In this document: positions 53,094 to 63,076 of the stretch, in pieces
How the letters are laid out: every line of letters starts with the position of its first letter
Numbering within the stretch: position 1 is the first letter of the stretch
NCBI GenBank assembly: GCA_902573835.1
Contig: CACGKZ010000001.1
Coordinates: 49,789 to 113,788, forward strand
Direction of reading: 5' to 3'
DNA length: 64,000 nucleotides
Origin: an uncultured Pelagibacteraceae bacterium
GTDB lineage: Bacteria; Pseudomonadota; Alphaproteobacteria; Pelagibacterales; Pelagibacteraceae
Notes under the pieces: model-generated
Told to the model about the DNA's origin: nothing
What the model saw: only the letters and a program-made list of their open reading frames with translations
Database searches by the model: none
Made by a program: the position numbers and the translations under genes

Positions 53094-54377
53094 TTATACT
53101 ACTATTTTAGGCAAAGAGTCAAATGAAGCAGTATCTATTTTAGATGAATGTTCTCTTCTCATTTTCCAACCTTTGCTTAGTCCTGCTTGAGCTATACTGA
53201 TCGCATATCGTCCGTATTTTGTATTAGTATAATCTATAGCTTTCATTAATTTCTTAGATTTGTTTTCAAGAAGTGGAGTTAAAAGATTCTGATCATTTTG
53301 ATTTGCATCTTTCAATCCTGATAGGATTATTCCAGCTTTTTGATAAGCATAACCGTATTTGTATATATCGGTTAGTGCTTTAACAGCATTTTTTATTAAT
53401 TCTATGCTATTACTAGTAGGGATTGCTAAATCTATTGTTTTTGAATTAGAGTAATATCTTCTATTTTTATCAAATGGACTTGTTCTGATAAATACTGTTA
53501 TTGTTTTTGCTATTTGATCATCAGCTCTAATTTTTTCTGCTGCATTCAAGCAATGTGTAATAACTGATTCCTCTAATTCATTTAAATCTTTTACTTTTCT
53601 ACCAAATGATCTTGAGACACAACAATTCTTCCTTTTCTCTTGATCTATTTGTAAGTCAATACAAGGTATTCCTCTTAGTTCCATCGCTGTTTTTGCACCT
53701 AAAACATTTGTTCCTTTTTTTACCCACGTGTTTGAAACATTTTTTAAATCATAAGCGTTGCTTATATTGTTCTTGTGGTAAAACTTAGACAGCTGTTTAC
53801 CTACCCCCCAAACATCTTCAATTGGAAATTTTTTTAACTTTTCATCAATATTTGTATTTAAATAAATTACACCTGCTTTTTCTTTTTTCGCTATATGATT
53901 GGCAACTTTACTTAATGTTTTTGTGCTGGCTATACCTACGCTTGTTGGAATACCCGTCCACTTAAGAACTCTTGATCTTATCTCTCTTCCATAATCCTCA
54001 ACTCCTTTTTCATCTATAAAAGATAAATCAATGAAAGCTTCATCGATTGAATAAATTTCTACTTTTGGTGAAAAAGTTTTTAATACTTTCATAACTCTTC
54101 TCGATATATCTCCATACAATGCATAGTTTGAAGAATACACTTCAACTTTATTTTTTTTTACTAATTCTTTTACTTTGAAGTAGGGCTCTCCCATTTTAAT
54201 ACCTAAATCTTTTGCTTCTCTTGATCTAGATATTACGCATCCATCATTATTTGATAAAACTACTACAGCTTTTTTTTGTATTTTAGGATTAAAAAGTCTC
54301 TCACAGGATACGTAAAATGAATTACAATCTACTAAAGCTATTTTATTTTTCTTAGTTGTGTACTTGATGGATGACAT
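53094..54377 (-). CDS. umuC: DNA polymerase V catalytic subunit UmuC
   Basis: A 427-residue Y-family translesion polymerase. KIALVDCNSFYVSCERLF (about 12-29) holds the first catalytic aspartate, YSIDEAFIDLSF (about 108-119) the acidic pair, and NNDGCVISRSREAK and the little-finger RSFGRKVKDL follow. It overlaps umuD by 26 bases, so it is translated from the umuD operon. The C-terminal region keeps the UmuC-specific DUF4113-like end (YAISIAQAGLSKGWKMRREHSS). Confidence 0.94.
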   Translation of the reverse strand: MSSIKYTTKKNKIALVDCNSFYVSCERLFNPKIQKKAVVVLSNNDGCVISRSREAKDLGIKMGEPYFKVKELVKKNKVEVYSSNYALYGDISRRVMKVLKTFSPKVEIYSIDEAFIDLSFIDEKGVEDYGREIRSRVLKWTGIPTSVGIASTKTLSKVANHIAKKEKAGVIYLNTNIDEKLKKFPIEDVWGVGKQLSKFYHKNNISNAYDLKNVSNTWVKKGTNVLGAKTAMELRGIPCIDLQIDQEKRKNCCVSRSFGRKVKDLNELEESVITHCLNAAEKIRADDQIAKTITVFIRTSPFDKNRRYYSNSKTIDLAIPTSNSIELIKNAVKALTDIYKYGYAYQKAGIILSGLKDANQNDQNLLTPLLENKSKKLMKAIDYTNTKYGRYAISIAQAGLSKGWKMRREHSSKIDTASFDSLPKIVV

Positions 54378-54750
54378 AAGTTACCACTCCCCAAATAATT
54401 ACTTCTTGGTCTTTTGCTAAATGAATTCTTTCTGATTTTTTTTTAGATCCAGATGTTAAAAATGTTTCTCCTTTTTCTTTCAGGATTGTTTTCACCACTA
54501 ATTCATCGTTAACATTGGCTATAACTGTTGAAAGATTTTTTGGGTTAATACTTCGATCTACTATTAATAAATCACCATCGTAGATTCCTACACTATTCAT
54601 AGACTTGCCTTGAACTCTAATTATAAATGTTGCTGGTGAATTTTTTATAAGATGATGATTTAAATCTACATCATCCTCTATATAATCTGTTGCGGGAGAG
54701 GGAAAACCCGCTCCTACTTTGTGTATATAATAAGGTATTTTCAACTCCAT
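54352..54750 (-). CDS. umuD: UmuD-like protein, LexA/S24 self-cleaving subunit
   Basis: A 132-residue S24 peptidase-fold protein. The Ser-Lys dyad is S50 (GKSMNSVGIYDGD) and K87 (DELVVKT). The cleavage site is A14-G15 (KVGAGFPSP), so RecA-stimulated cleavage would release UmuD'. It starts the umuDC pair, preceded 4 bases upstream by a LexA-type box. Confidence 0.93.
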   Translation of the reverse strand: MELKIPYYIHKVGAGFPSPATDYIEDDVDLNHHLIKNSPATFIIRVQGKSMNSVGIYDGDLLIVDRSINPKNLSTVIANVNDELVVKTILKEKGETFLTSGSKKKSERIHLAKDQEVIIWGVVTYVIHQVHN

Positions 54751-54754
54751 AAAT

Positions 54755-54769
54755 GTTCTTATTTTGTTC
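54755..54769 (-). promoter_or_regulatory. Alphaproteobacterial LexA (SOS) box
   Basis: GTTC-N7-GTTC, the consensus operator of alphaproteobacterial LexA, occurs exactly, with 7 bases between the half-sites, 4 bases upstream of the umuD start. It predicts DNA-damage induction of umuDC, possibly with read-through into thiV. The next gene upstream, divergent, starts at 54858. Confidence 0.85.
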
Positions 54770-54857
54770 TTTTATAGAAAAAAATTTTACTTTAGTCAAC
54801 CATTATGTGGGGCAATATGCGTTTGGAAAATGAACGACTGAAAAGTTAAAAGAAAAT

Positions 54858-55625
54858 ATGAAAAAAATAATAATAATTTTTACCTTATTATTAATTACCG
54901 CATCAGCAAACGCGGAATCTAAACTTCAAGCAATCAAAAAAAATGGAGAGTTAAGAGTTGGAACGACTGGAGATTGGGATCCGATGTCCATGAAAGATCC
55001 AGCTACTAATAAATATAAAGGTTTTGACATTGATGTCATGAGAGAACTTGCAAAAGATATGGGCGTAAAAGTTAAGTTTGTGCCTGCAGAGTGGAAAACA
55101 ATAGTGGCTGGGATTACAGCTGATCGATACGATATTTCAACAAGCGTAACTAAAACTCCAAAAAGAGCTGAAGTAGCTGGTTTTACTACTACATATTATA
55201 AGTACGCAACTGTACCGCTTGTTTTAAAAAAGAATTTAAAAAAATTTCCTACTTGGGAATCGCTAAATAATAGTAATGTGAAAATTGCAACAACATTAGG
55301 TACTTCTCAAGAAGAAAAAGCAAAGGAATTTTTTCCGAAATCAAAACTACAATCTGTTGAAGCCCCTGCTAGAGATTTTCAAGAGGTTCTTGCGGGTAGA
55401 GCTGATGGAAATATTACAAGTTCAACTGAAGCGAATAAATTAGTTATTAAATATCCTCAATTAGCCATAGTTCCTGATGGTGGAAAAAATCCAGCATTTT
55501 TAGCAATGATGGTGCCAAAAGGAGATAAAGTTTGGAATGATTATGTAAGTAATTGGATTAAAAAGAAGCAAGCTTCAGGTTATTTTAAGAAATTACTCTC
55601 TAAGTACAATTTAAAAAGCTTATAA
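54858..55625 (+). CDS. Amino-acid ABC transporter periplasmic binding protein
   Basis: A 255-residue type-2 periplasmic binding protein. Signal peptide about 1-19 ([21 protein letters not shown]). Mature start [24 protein letters not shown] and the hinge segment [17 protein letters not shown], with later [15 protein letters not shown], mark the polar amino-acid family. Ligand not deducible. The permease gene follows 41 bases downstream; no ATP-binding protein is adjacent. Confidence 0.85.
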   Translation: MKKIIIIFTLLLITASANAESKLQAIKKNGELRVGTTGDWDPMSMKDPATNKYKGFDIDVMRELAKDMGVKVKFVPAEWKTIVAGITADRYDISTSVTKTPKRAEVAGFTTTYYKYATVPLVLKKNLKKFPTWESLNNSNVKIATTLGTSQEEKAKEFFPKSKLQSVEAPARDFQEVLAGRADGNITSSTEANKLVIKYPQLAIVPDGGKNPAFLAMMVPKGDKVWNDYVSNWIKKKQASGYFKKLLSKYNLKSL

Positions 55626-55666
55626 TTTAAGTTTCAATACCTTCCATTAACAAATATAGTTAAATA

Positions 55667-56401
55667 GTGAAATTTTTAAAATTAATCTCTATTCTATTTT
55701 TGCTTCAGGGATGTAGTTCTAACTATGAATGGGGTTGGTATATATTAAGTCCTGATAATATAGAAGGTCTAACAAATCTAAAGTTTTTAATTAGCGGTAT
55801 TACAACAACTATTTATATTTCAGTAGTATCTATAGCTCTGGCTATGATTATAGGTTTGATAGTTGCCCTCCCATCTTTATCTAATAATAAATTTTTAAGT
55901 TATTTCAATATAACTTATGTCGAAATCGTAAGAGCAATTCCCTTATTAGTTTTAATTCTTTGGATATATTACGGTCTTCCAATTATGATAGGAGTAAGTT
56001 TCTCACCATTTGTATCAGGCATAATAGCATTGACTATTAGCGAGAGCGCATTTCAAGCAGAAATTTTTAGGGCTGGTATAAATTCTATTTCAAAAGGACA
56101 ACATGAAGTTTCTGAGTCACTTGGAATGAATTTCTGGAAAAAAATGAGATTAGTAATCCTTCCGCAAGCAATTAAAGTTGTGCTGCCTGCAATGGGAAAT
56201 CAATTTGTGTATGTTTTAAAAATGTCCTCTCTAGTATCGATTATAGGAATAGGAGATTTAACAAGAAAGGCAAATGAACTAGTTACAACTACCTATAGAC
56301 CATTAGAAATATATACTTTTTTAATCCTAGAATACTTAGTATTAATATTAATAGTCTCTTACCTTGTGAGAAAATTAGAAAATAAACTAAAATACAAATA
56401 A
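55667..56401 (+). CDS. Amino-acid ABC transporter permease
   Basis: A 244-residue inner-membrane permease of the His/Glu/Gln type, starting at GTG 55667. The EAA loop SISKGQHEVSESLGMNFWKKMRLVILPQAI is at about 140-169, and about five helices are seen. The N-terminus is odd: LFLLQGCSSNYEWGW looks like a lipoprotein lipobox before the first transporter helix, a feature that I recall in some related permeases. Cotranscribed with the binding protein; the ATPase must come from elsewhere. It overlaps the MATE gene convergently by 15 bases. Confidence 0.85.
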   Translation: MKFLKLISILFLLQGCSSNYEWGWYILSPDNIEGLTNLKFLISGITTTIYISVVSIALAMIIGLIVALPSLSNNKFLSYFNITYVEIVRAIPLLVLILWIYYGLPIMIGVSFSPFVSGIIALTISESAFQAEIFRAGINSISKGQHEVSESLGMNFWKKMRLVILPQAIKVVLPAMGNQFVYVLKMSSLVSIIGIGDLTRKANELVTTTYRPLEIYTFLILEYLVLILIVSYLVRKLENKLKYK

Positions 56402-57748
56402 CTTTTTAAAAGAAACTCTAAATACTCTCTTCAAAAAAAATGGAACAAAAGTTAATACGACTAATCCCATCATCCAATTTGTTACCAAGATTGTGTAGAA
56501 AATATCTTGGTACTCACCGTTTCTTATATTAATTACATACCAGAGAGACATAAATGGTATTAACGTAAGTCTAAGTATCGTCATATATAAACTATAAATT
56601 GGTCTTTTAAGCGCTTGGAATAAAGCAGAAGTAATAAAAAATACAGGATAAACGGGCCCGATAAGAGCAGCGACTTGTAAGTAAAGCGCCCCTCTTTGAA
56701 TGACCTCAAGGTCGTTTGTAAAAAAAGAAATTATAATTTCAGATGTTAAATAAACAAAAATACCAGCTAACACCATAAACCCGGAACCAAACATTAATGC
56801 TTTTCCATAAACTTCTTTTACTCTGAAATGCATTTTTGCTCCGTAGTTTTGACCGGCAATCGATAAAACGGCAGTGTTTAAACCTATAACAGGTAGTAAT
56901 AAAACTTGTTCTATTCTTACTGCTGTACCATAACCTGCTGTTGCTAGCTCACCAAATTGACCAACAAAATAGAAAATATTAAATACTCCAAACATTATCA
57001 TTAGCATGGTGAACATTATTGGAACTGACTGTTTAAAAAGTGTGCTGATATAATCAAACTTTGGTTTAAAGCATTCTAGATATAAGTACTTTTTTAATTT
57101 ACAGCAGTAAACTTTGTTGGCTAAATATATTAAGCCTACACACTGTGAAACTAATGTAGCTATTGCTAAACCAGCTATTCCGAATGCTGGTATAAACCCA
57201 TAACCAAAAATAAACAAAGGATTAAGAAATATATTCAAGAAGAAAGTGAATATTAAAACGTTTCTATAACTTTTCGTATCACCTTGTGCATTCAGAGTTC
57301 CATTTAAAGATAACTGAGCTAATACAATTATTGCACCAAAAAATATTATATCTAAGTATTCACGTGTTAAAATTATACTTTCTTCAGTAGAACCCATAAT
57401 TCTTAAAAGTTCATCGGAAAAATTTAAACCAAACAAAGTTACAAAAATTGAGATAACAATTGCTAGCACTATAGACTGAGCAACATACATAGAAGCTTTT
57501 CTGTCCTCTTTAGCCCCAATAGAGTTGCTTATTAAAGCTGTTGTACCAGCTCCAATACCAACAGCTACAGCTATTGCTATAAAATAAATTGGCCAAGATT
57601 TTGCTATTGCTGCTAGCGCTTCTGGAGAAATTCTTCCTGCAAAATAAGTATCAACTAGATTGTAAAAAGTTTGAAAAAGAGATCCAGTACTAGCAGGTAT
57701 AGTTACTTTTCTTAAAAGTTGCCAAATTGAACCTTTTGTTAAATCCAT
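56387..57748 (-). CDS. MATE family multidrug/metabolite exporter
   Basis: A 453-residue integral membrane protein with about 12 helices. The MatE repeat starts are TIPASTGSLFQTFYNLVDTYFAGRISPEALAAIAKSWP and, in the second half, SVPIMFTMLMIMFGVFNIFYFVGQFG. DinF/NorM-type multidrug or metabolite efflux by Na+ or H+ antiport. It follows trhO by 2 bases and ends the gat operon; it overlaps the ABC permease convergently. Confidence 0.85.
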   Translation of the reverse strand: MDLTKGSIWQLLRKVTIPASTGSLFQTFYNLVDTYFAGRISPEALAAIAKSWPIYFIAIAVAVGIGAGTTALISNSIGAKEDRKASMYVAQSIVLAIVISIFVTLFGLNFSDELLRIMGSTEESIILTREYLDIIFFGAIIVLAQLSLNGTLNAQGDTKSYRNVLIFTFFLNIFLNPLFIFGYGFIPAFGIAGLAIATLVSQCVGLIYLANKVYCCKLKKYLYLECFKPKFDYISTLFKQSVPIMFTMLMIMFGVFNIFYFVGQFGELATAGYGTAVRIEQVLLLPVIGLNTAVLSIAGQNYGAKMHFRVKEVYGKALMFGSGFMVLAGIFVYLTSEIIISFFTNDLEVIQRGALYLQVAALIGPVYPVFFITSALFQALKRPIYSLYMTILRLTLIPFMSLWYVINIRNGEYQDIFYTILVTNWMMGLVVLTFVPFFLKRVFRVSFKKLFVF

Positions 57749-57750
57749 AT

Positions 57751-58656
57751 TTAATATTCCTTTTGAAACTTATGCTTCTTTCCCGCTTTTTTGGCAAGAT
57801 TAATTTGATTTTGCCTCATTCGAAATCTTGACTTTTGCAAACTTGATAGTGTGTCATAACATCTTTCACAAGAAACGCCCTCTTCATATTTTTTTGATTT
57901 CTTATCTTTTGTTGATATAGGTTTTCGACATCCGCCACAAATTGAAAAAGTTCCTTGTTTTAATTTATGTTTTAAAGAAACTCTATTATCAAAAACAAAA
58001 CATTCGCCTTTCCATAAACTATCTTTTTTTTTAGTATTGTTGAGATAATTAATTATTCCACCTTTTAACTGAAACACGTTTTTGAAACCCTTTTGTTTTA
58101 AAAAAATTGATGCCTTTTCGCATCTAATACCTCCAGTGCAGAACATCGCAACAGGTTTTGTTTTTTCGATTTTATTTAAAAATTTAGGGAAATCTCGAAA
58201 ATTTTGTATTTTTGGATTCATTGCATTCTTAAAAGTGCCAACGCTATATTCAAAGGGTTTTCTTACGTCAATCAGAAGAGTTTCTTTTTTTACAATTAAC
58301 TTATTCCAAGATTTTCCAGACAAATATCTATTACGTCTTTTGCTTTCACTCTTAATTTTTAAACCAAGTGGTACAACTTCTTTTTTTACTTTTACTTTTG
58401 CTTTGTGAAATGGTTGAAAACGACTAGTAGTAATATTGCTACTATCAAATTTTGTGAATTTAAATTCTTTTTTTAGTAATTTTAAAATTTTAGAAATATC
58501 TTTGCTATTGCCTGCAAGAGATCCATTAATACCTTCTGACGAAATTATAATTGATCCTCTAATACTGGTATTTGATATTTCGTTTTCAAGATAAGTTTTG
58601 TGTTTTTTTAATAAATTAATCTCTTTAAACTTGTAAAATCCAGAAATAGTGAACAT
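57751..58656 (-). CDS. trhO: tRNA uridine(34) hydroxylase TrhO (rhodanese family)
   Basis: A 301-residue protein: an N-terminal acylphosphatase-like domain, a central rhodanese domain (LLIDVRKPFEYSVGTFKNAMNP) with active-site C173 in MFCTGGIRCEKA, and a cysteine-rich C-terminus (CGGCRKP, CERCYD). TrhO makes 5-hydroxyuridine at tRNA position 34 using oxygen. It joins the methyltransferase gene by a one-base overlap. Formerly annotated as YceA. Confidence 0.9.
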   Translation of the reverse strand: MFTISGFYKFKEINLLKKHKTYLENEISNTSIRGSIIISSEGINGSLAGNSKDISKILKLLKKEFKFTKFDSSNITTSRFQPFHKAKVKVKKEVVPLGLKIKSESKRRNRYLSGKSWNKLIVKKETLLIDVRKPFEYSVGTFKNAMNPKIQNFRDFPKFLNKIEKTKPVAMFCTGGIRCEKASIFLKQKGFKNVFQLKGGIINYLNNTKKKDSLWKGECFVFDNRVSLKHKLKQGTFSICGGCRKPISTKDKKSKKYEEGVSCERCYDTLSSLQKSRFRMRQNQINLAKKAGKKHKFQKEY

Positions 58657-59309
58657 TATTTTTTAATACAAATAGTTAACCCATCTCCAATAGGAACTAT
58701 GTTCTTTGTAATCCTTTTATCTTGTTTAACATGATTATTAAAATGCCTGATAATATTAGTAAATTTATCGTTATTTGCTTCGTCGGCAACTTCACCATGC
58801 CATAATACGTTATCAATAACTATAAGACCCTTTTTATCTATCAAATTCATACAAGATTCATAATAATTTAGGTAATTTTCTTTATCAGCATCAATAAAAA
58901 TTAAATCAAATAACTTTTTTGTATCTTTTAATTCTTTTAAACTCTCTATAGCTGGTTTGATAATTTGTTTAATCCTTTTTTCTTTGGCTTTGTCATAAAA
59001 GTATTTAGCCTTATTGCTAAATTCGGGATTTTTATCTAAACTAATTAAAATTCCATCAGCAGGAAGTGCCATAGCCATAGATAAAGCACTAAATCCAGTA
59101 AAACTACCAATCTCTAAAATTTTTTTTACATTTGAAACTTTTATTAATGTTTGTAGAAATTGAGCTTGTGATATAGATATTTGTAATCTTTGCTGATCTC
59201 CTAGACTTTCATTGTGCTGAATTATTTCATTCTGAACGTCAGACAAAGTTTCTGAATGATCAATAATATATTTTTCAAGATTATCAGTTAAATCTAATTT
59301 TTTAGGCAT
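58656..59309 (-). CDS. Class I SAM-dependent O-methyltransferase (caffeoyl-CoA type)
   Basis: A 217-residue methyltransferase of the AdoMet_MTases/CCoAOMT-like family. Motif I is KILEIGSFTGFSALSMA (about 59-75), the metal/acidic segment LIFIDADKENYLNYY is at about 136-150, and DNVLWHGEVAD is near 168. Close relatives act on catechols and on tRNA or other small molecules; the gene's place after gatB and before trhO hints at tRNA modification, but this is only context. Confidence 0.82.
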   Translation of the reverse strand: MPKKLDLTDNLEKYIIDHSETLSDVQNEIIQHNESLGDQQRLQISISQAQFLQTLIKVSNVKKILEIGSFTGFSALSMAMALPADGILISLDKNPEFSNKAKYFYDKAKEKRIKQIIKPAIESLKELKDTKKLFDLIFIDADKENYLNYYESCMNLIDKKGLIVIDNVLWHGEVADEANNDKFTNIIRHFNNHVKQDKRITKNIVPIGDGLTICIKK

Positions 59310-59311
59310 AA

Positions 59312-60781
59312 TTAGCCTTTTAAAAGTTTTTTTAAGATATCGTTTGTTAACTGTGGATTGGCTTTTCCACCTGATTGTTTCATAACTTGACCAACAAAAA
59401 AACCAAATAATTTTTCTTTACCGGACTTATACTGGTCAACTTTATCTTTGTTCTTAGTTAATATTTCATTGATAATTTTTTCTAATTCTTTGGGATCACT
59501 TTGCTGTTTCATACCTTTTGACTCAATGATTTTTTTAGCATTATCGCCGCTCTCTACCATTAATTCAAAAACTTCTTTTGCTATTCTGCCAGAAATTTCC
59601 CCTGACTTTATTGATTGAACTAATTCAGCAAAATTTTTAGCAGTGATAGGTGACTTAGATATATTAAGTCCTTTGTCATTTAACATTGCAAATAAATCTC
59701 CCATCATCCATGTTGCTGCAAGCTTTTTGTCGGATAATTTTGCAACCTCTTCATAGTAATTTGAAATTTCTTTTTCAGAAACTAATACATTCGCTTCATA
59801 TGAGTTAAGTCCGTAATCTTTCATAAATCTTTCTTTTTTATTATCAGGTAACTCCGGTAAAGTTTTTTTTAAATCATCTATTAACTTTTGCTCAATTTTG
59901 AGAGGCAAAAGATCAGGATCTGGAAAATATCTGTAATCATGAGCATCCTCTTTTGATCTCATGGATCTTGTCTCATTTTTTTTTGTATCAAAAAGTCTTG
60001 TTTCCTGCTCAATCTTTTTCCCTTCATCTAATAATTCAACTTGTCTATTAGCTTCATATTCTATTGCCATTTGCATAAATTTTATTGAATTTACATTTTT
60101 TATTTCACATCTGGTTCCAAAATTTTTATCTCCTACTTGTCTTACTGATACGTTAACATCAGCTCTTAATGAACCCTCTTGCATATTACCGTCGCAAGTT
60201 CCTAGATATCTCATTATAGTTCTAAGTTTTTTTATGTAAGCATTAACTTCTTCTGGAGATCGAAGATCTGGTTTACTTACAATTTCCATTAGTGCAATTC
60301 CAGAACGATTTAAATCGACATAAGTATTAGATGGATCCATATCGTGAATACTTTTACCTGCATCTTGTTCTAGATGAAGTCTTTCAATGCCAATCTCTTT
60401 TGAACCGTATGGCATATCTAATAAAACTTTTCCTTCGCCAACTATAGGATTTTTATACTGTGAGATCTGATAGCCTTGAGGAAGGTCTGCATAAAAATAA
60501 TTTTTTCTATCAAAAACAGAATTATTATTAATTTTTGCATTTAATCCTAAGCCAGTCCTTATAGCTTGGTTTATACATTCTTTGTTTATAACTGGCAGCA
60601 TACCAGGAAAAGCTGAGTCTATAAGACTTACTTGGCTATTAGGTTCAGCTCCAAATTTAGTTGCAGAACCAGAGAAAAGTTTTGAGTTTGAAGATACTTG
60701 GGCATGAACTTCTAAACCAATTATTACCTCATAATTGTTTTTCTCTCCTTTTATAAAATAATCAAATTTATCTTTGCTCAT
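59312..60781 (-). CDS. gatB: Aspartyl/glutamyl-tRNA amidotransferase subunit B
   Basis: Start at ATG 60781 (MSKDKFDYF), overlapping gatA by ATGA; the longer frame from 60790 only adds three residues. The 489-residue protein has [33 protein letters not shown] and [15 protein letters not shown] blocks ([19 protein letters not shown]), then a C-terminal helical tRNA-binding tail ([21 protein letters not shown]). Subunit of GatCAB, which amidates misacylated Glu-tRNA-Gln/Asp-tRNA-Asn. Confidence 0.96.
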   Translation of the reverse strand: MSKDKFDYFIKGEKNNYEVIIGLEVHAQVSSNSKLFSGSATKFGAEPNSQVSLIDSAFPGMLPVINKECINQAIRTGLGLNAKINNNSVFDRKNYFYADLPQGYQISQYKNPIVGEGKVLLDMPYGSKEIGIERLHLEQDAGKSIHDMDPSNTYVDLNRSGIALMEIVSKPDLRSPEEVNAYIKKLRTIMRYLGTCDGNMQEGSLRADVNVSVRQVGDKNFGTRCEIKNVNSIKFMQMAIEYEANRQVELLDEGKKIEQETRLFDTKKNETRSMRSKEDAHDYRYFPDPDLLPLKIEQKLIDDLKKTLPELPDNKKERFMKDYGLNSYEANVLVSEKEISNYYEEVAKLSDKKLAATWMMGDLFAMLNDKGLNISKSPITAKNFAELVQSIKSGEISGRIAKEVFELMVESGDNAKKIIESKGMKQQSDPKELEKIINEILTKNKDKVDQYKSGKEKLFGFFVGQVMKQSGGKANPQLTNDILKKLLKG

Positions 60782-62235
60782 AACCACCAATTTTTTATTT
60801 CATTTTTAAAATTACAATTTTTTTCAAAAGCATAGGCCACATTCAATATATTTTGTTCATCTAAAGTCTTTCCAATTAATTGCAATCCAAGTGGATAGCC
60901 CTTTTTATCTAAGCCTGCTGGTACGGATATTGCGGGTAAACCAGCTAAATTTACCGGTACTGTAAATATATCATTGAGATACATAGAAATAGGGTCATTA
61001 GTCTTTTCACCAATTTTAAATGCAGAACTTGGTGTTGAAGGTGTCAAAATAGCATCTACCTTACCAAAATTTTCATCAAAATCTTTTTTAATAAGCTGTC
61101 TAACTTTTTGAGCTTTAAGATAATAAGCATCGTAGTATCCTGATGATAAAACGTAAGTACCAATTAAGATTCTTCTCTTTACCTCATCTCCAAATCCTTC
61201 GGATCTTGTATTCTCATACATTTCAATTAAATCATTTCCTTTTGATGATCTATAACCATACTTTACACCATCATATCTAGCCAAATTTGAAGACGCTTCA
61301 GCTGGTGCAACTATATAATATGTTGGCAATGCATACTTTGTATGAGGGAGTGAGATATCAATTATGTCAGCACCTAAATCTTTTAATATACTTTTTCCCT
61401 TGTTCCACAATTCATCAATTTCTTTTGGCATATTTTCAACTCTATATTCCTTAGGTATACCAATTTTGAGACCTTTAATATCTGTTTTCAAGTTTTTTGA
61501 GTAATTTTCTTTTTTCTTTTCAATAGATGTAGAGTCTTTTTTATCAAAGCCGGCCATAGCCTCTAACATGATCGAACAATCTTTAACAGATTTAGTCATT
61601 GGACCAGCTTGGTCAAGTGATGATGCAAATGCAACAATCCCCCAACGTGAACACAATCCATAGGTGGGTTTTAATCCAACAGTTCCAGTAAAGGAAGCAG
61701 GCTGTCTTATTGATCCACCTGTATCCGTACCTATTGTTGCAGGAGTTAAATCAGCTGCAAGTGCAGATGCAGAGCCACCAGATGACCCCCCAGGAACAGT
61801 GTCCTTTGCTATTGGATTTATAACATTTCCAAAATAACTTGTTTCATTAGATGATCCCATTGCATATTCATCACAATTCAATTTACCGAGTAAAATTGCT
61901 CCCTCTTTCCATAAATTTTCTGTAACAGTGGACTCATATTGAGGTATAAAATTTTCAAGCATTTTACTACCAGCAGTGGTTTTAAATCCATTTGTACAAA
62001 AAAGATCTTTTACAGCCAATGGGACTCCTGGTAGTAAAGTGTTTAAATTTGGTTTTTTATCAAACTCTTTTGATTTTTGAATTGTATGTTCAAAACAGGT
62101 GGTTATATACGAATTAAGTTTTTTGCTTTTATTTACTTTATCTATGTAAAGATTGGCAAGTTCCTCAGATTTAATCTCTTTTTTTTTTATTAAATCTATT
62201 ATTTCCGATAAGTTTTTTTTAACAATTTCTGACAT
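60778..62235 (-). CDS. gatA: Aspartyl/glutamyl-tRNA amidotransferase subunit A
   Basis: A 485-residue amidase. The Ser-cisSer-Lys triad is visible: K in [12 protein letters not shown] in [14 protein letters not shown] and S in [12 protein letters not shown]. It releases ammonia from glutamine for GatB. It overlaps gatC by one base and gatB by ATGA. Confidence 0.97.
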   Translation of the reverse strand: MSEIVKKNLSEIIDLIKKKEIKSEELANLYIDKVNKSKKLNSYITTCFEHTIQKSKEFDKKPNLNTLLPGVPLAVKDLFCTNGFKTTAGSKMLENFIPQYESTVTENLWKEGAILLGKLNCDEYAMGSSNETSYFGNVINPIAKDTVPGGSSGGSASALAADLTPATIGTDTGGSIRQPASFTGTVGLKPTYGLCSRWGIVAFASSLDQAGPMTKSVKDCSIMLEAMAGFDKKDSTSIEKKKENYSKNLKTDIKGLKIGIPKEYRVENMPKEIDELWNKGKSILKDLGADIIDISLPHTKYALPTYYIVAPAEASSNLARYDGVKYGYRSSKGNDLIEMYENTRSEGFGDEVKRRILIGTYVLSSGYYDAYYLKAQKVRQLIKKDFDENFGKVDAILTPSTPSSAFKIGEKTNDPISMYLNDIFTVPVNLAGLPAISVPAGLDKKGYPLGLQLIGKTLDEQNILNVAYAFEKNCNFKNEIKNWWL

Positions 62236-62522
62236 TATTCAATTACCTTTGGAACAACAAAAAATTCCTCATTTTTTTTTGGCGAATTTTCAAGAATTTT
62301 ATTTCTTATTTTTCCATCATTTATTTGGTCTTCTCTTGATCTGAGCGGTGTGTTTAAAATTGAAGATAATGGCTCTACTTTATCAGTATTTAACTCATTT
62401 AATTGCTCTATAAATTTGAATATAGATGTCAAATCTTTAGCTAATGAGTTAGATTTTTTTGAATCTATAGAAATTCTAGCTAACTTGCTAATATGTTTAA
62501 TTTTATCTTTATCTATGGACAT
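62235..62522 (-). CDS. gatC: Aspartyl/glutamyl-tRNA amidotransferase subunit C
   Basis: A 95-residue small subunit bridging GatA and Gat[15 protein letters not shown] at the start, [22 protein letters not shown] in the middle and the end PLRSREDQI. First gene of the gatC-gatA-gatB-methyltransferase-trhO-MATE run; divergent from ruvX with a 54-base gap. Confidence 0.93.
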   Translation of the reverse strand: MSIDKDKIKHISKLARISIDSKKSNSLAKDLTSIFKFIEQLNELNTDKVEPLSSILNTPLRSREDQINDGKIRNKILENSPKKNEEFFVVPKVIE

Positions 62523-62541
62523 CTGTGATTTATGTTATTTA

Positions 62542-62570
62542 TATAGGAAATTAATATCATAAAATATAAT
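62542..62570 (+). promoter_or_regulatory. Candidate promoter for ruvX
   Basis: TATAAT at 62565-62570 lies 6 bases before the ruvX ATG, which would make the mRNA leaderless. The -35 position is poor. Evidence is limited to one exact -10 box in the divergent gap. Confidence 0.25.
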
Positions 62571-62576
62571 AAATAA

Positions 62577-63041
62577 ATGTTGGATATTGAGGAATTTAAG
62601 AAAAAACTAGACAAAAAATCAAGGCTTATAGGCATTGATCCTGGAAAAAGACGTATTGGAATAGCTATTTCAGATGAAAATAAAAAAGTTGCTACTCCGT
62701 ACACAACTATAGTTAAAAAAGATTATTCCAGTTTTTTGGCTCAAATAAAGAAAATAGTTCAGGAAAATGCTATTAAAGGCATTGTGATTGGAAACCCAAT
62801 AAATATGGATGGCTCATCTGGTTCCTCCGCTCAATCTGCAAAAGATTTAGGTATAAATTTATCAAAAGATGTTACACAAAATATCACAATGTGGGATGAG
62901 AGATTATCTAGTGAAGGGGCTTTCAATTTATCTAGCAATTTAGATATAAATGTAAGTAAAAAGGTCCAAAAATTAGACGAAAATGCGGCTCAATTCATAT
63001 TACAAGGAGCTTTGGATTATTTAAATAAAAATAATACTTGA
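62577..63041 (+). CDS. ruvX: RuvX/YqgF Holliday junction resolvase-like protein
   Basis: A 154-residue RNase-H-fold protein: LIGIDPGKRRIGIAISDENK (about 18-37) with the first catalytic aspartate, IKGIVIGNPINMDGSSG near 70, and TMWDERLSSEGA near 105; the C-terminus LDENAAQFILQGALDYL carries the last acidic residue. It is thought to process 16S rRNA precursor ends. An ATG start at 62577 is the first in the frame; pyrB follows 35 bases later. Confidence 0.92.
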   Translation: MLDIEEFKKKLDKKSRLIGIDPGKRRIGIAISDENKKVATPYTTIVKKDYSSFLAQIKKIVQENAIKGIVIGNPINMDGSSGSSAQSAKDLGINLSKDVTQNITMWDERLSSEGAFNLSSNLDINVSKKVQKLDENAAQFILQGALDYLNKNNT

Positions 63042-63076
63042 TAAGATAGTGCAAAAGGCCTATAGAGTTGATTTTA

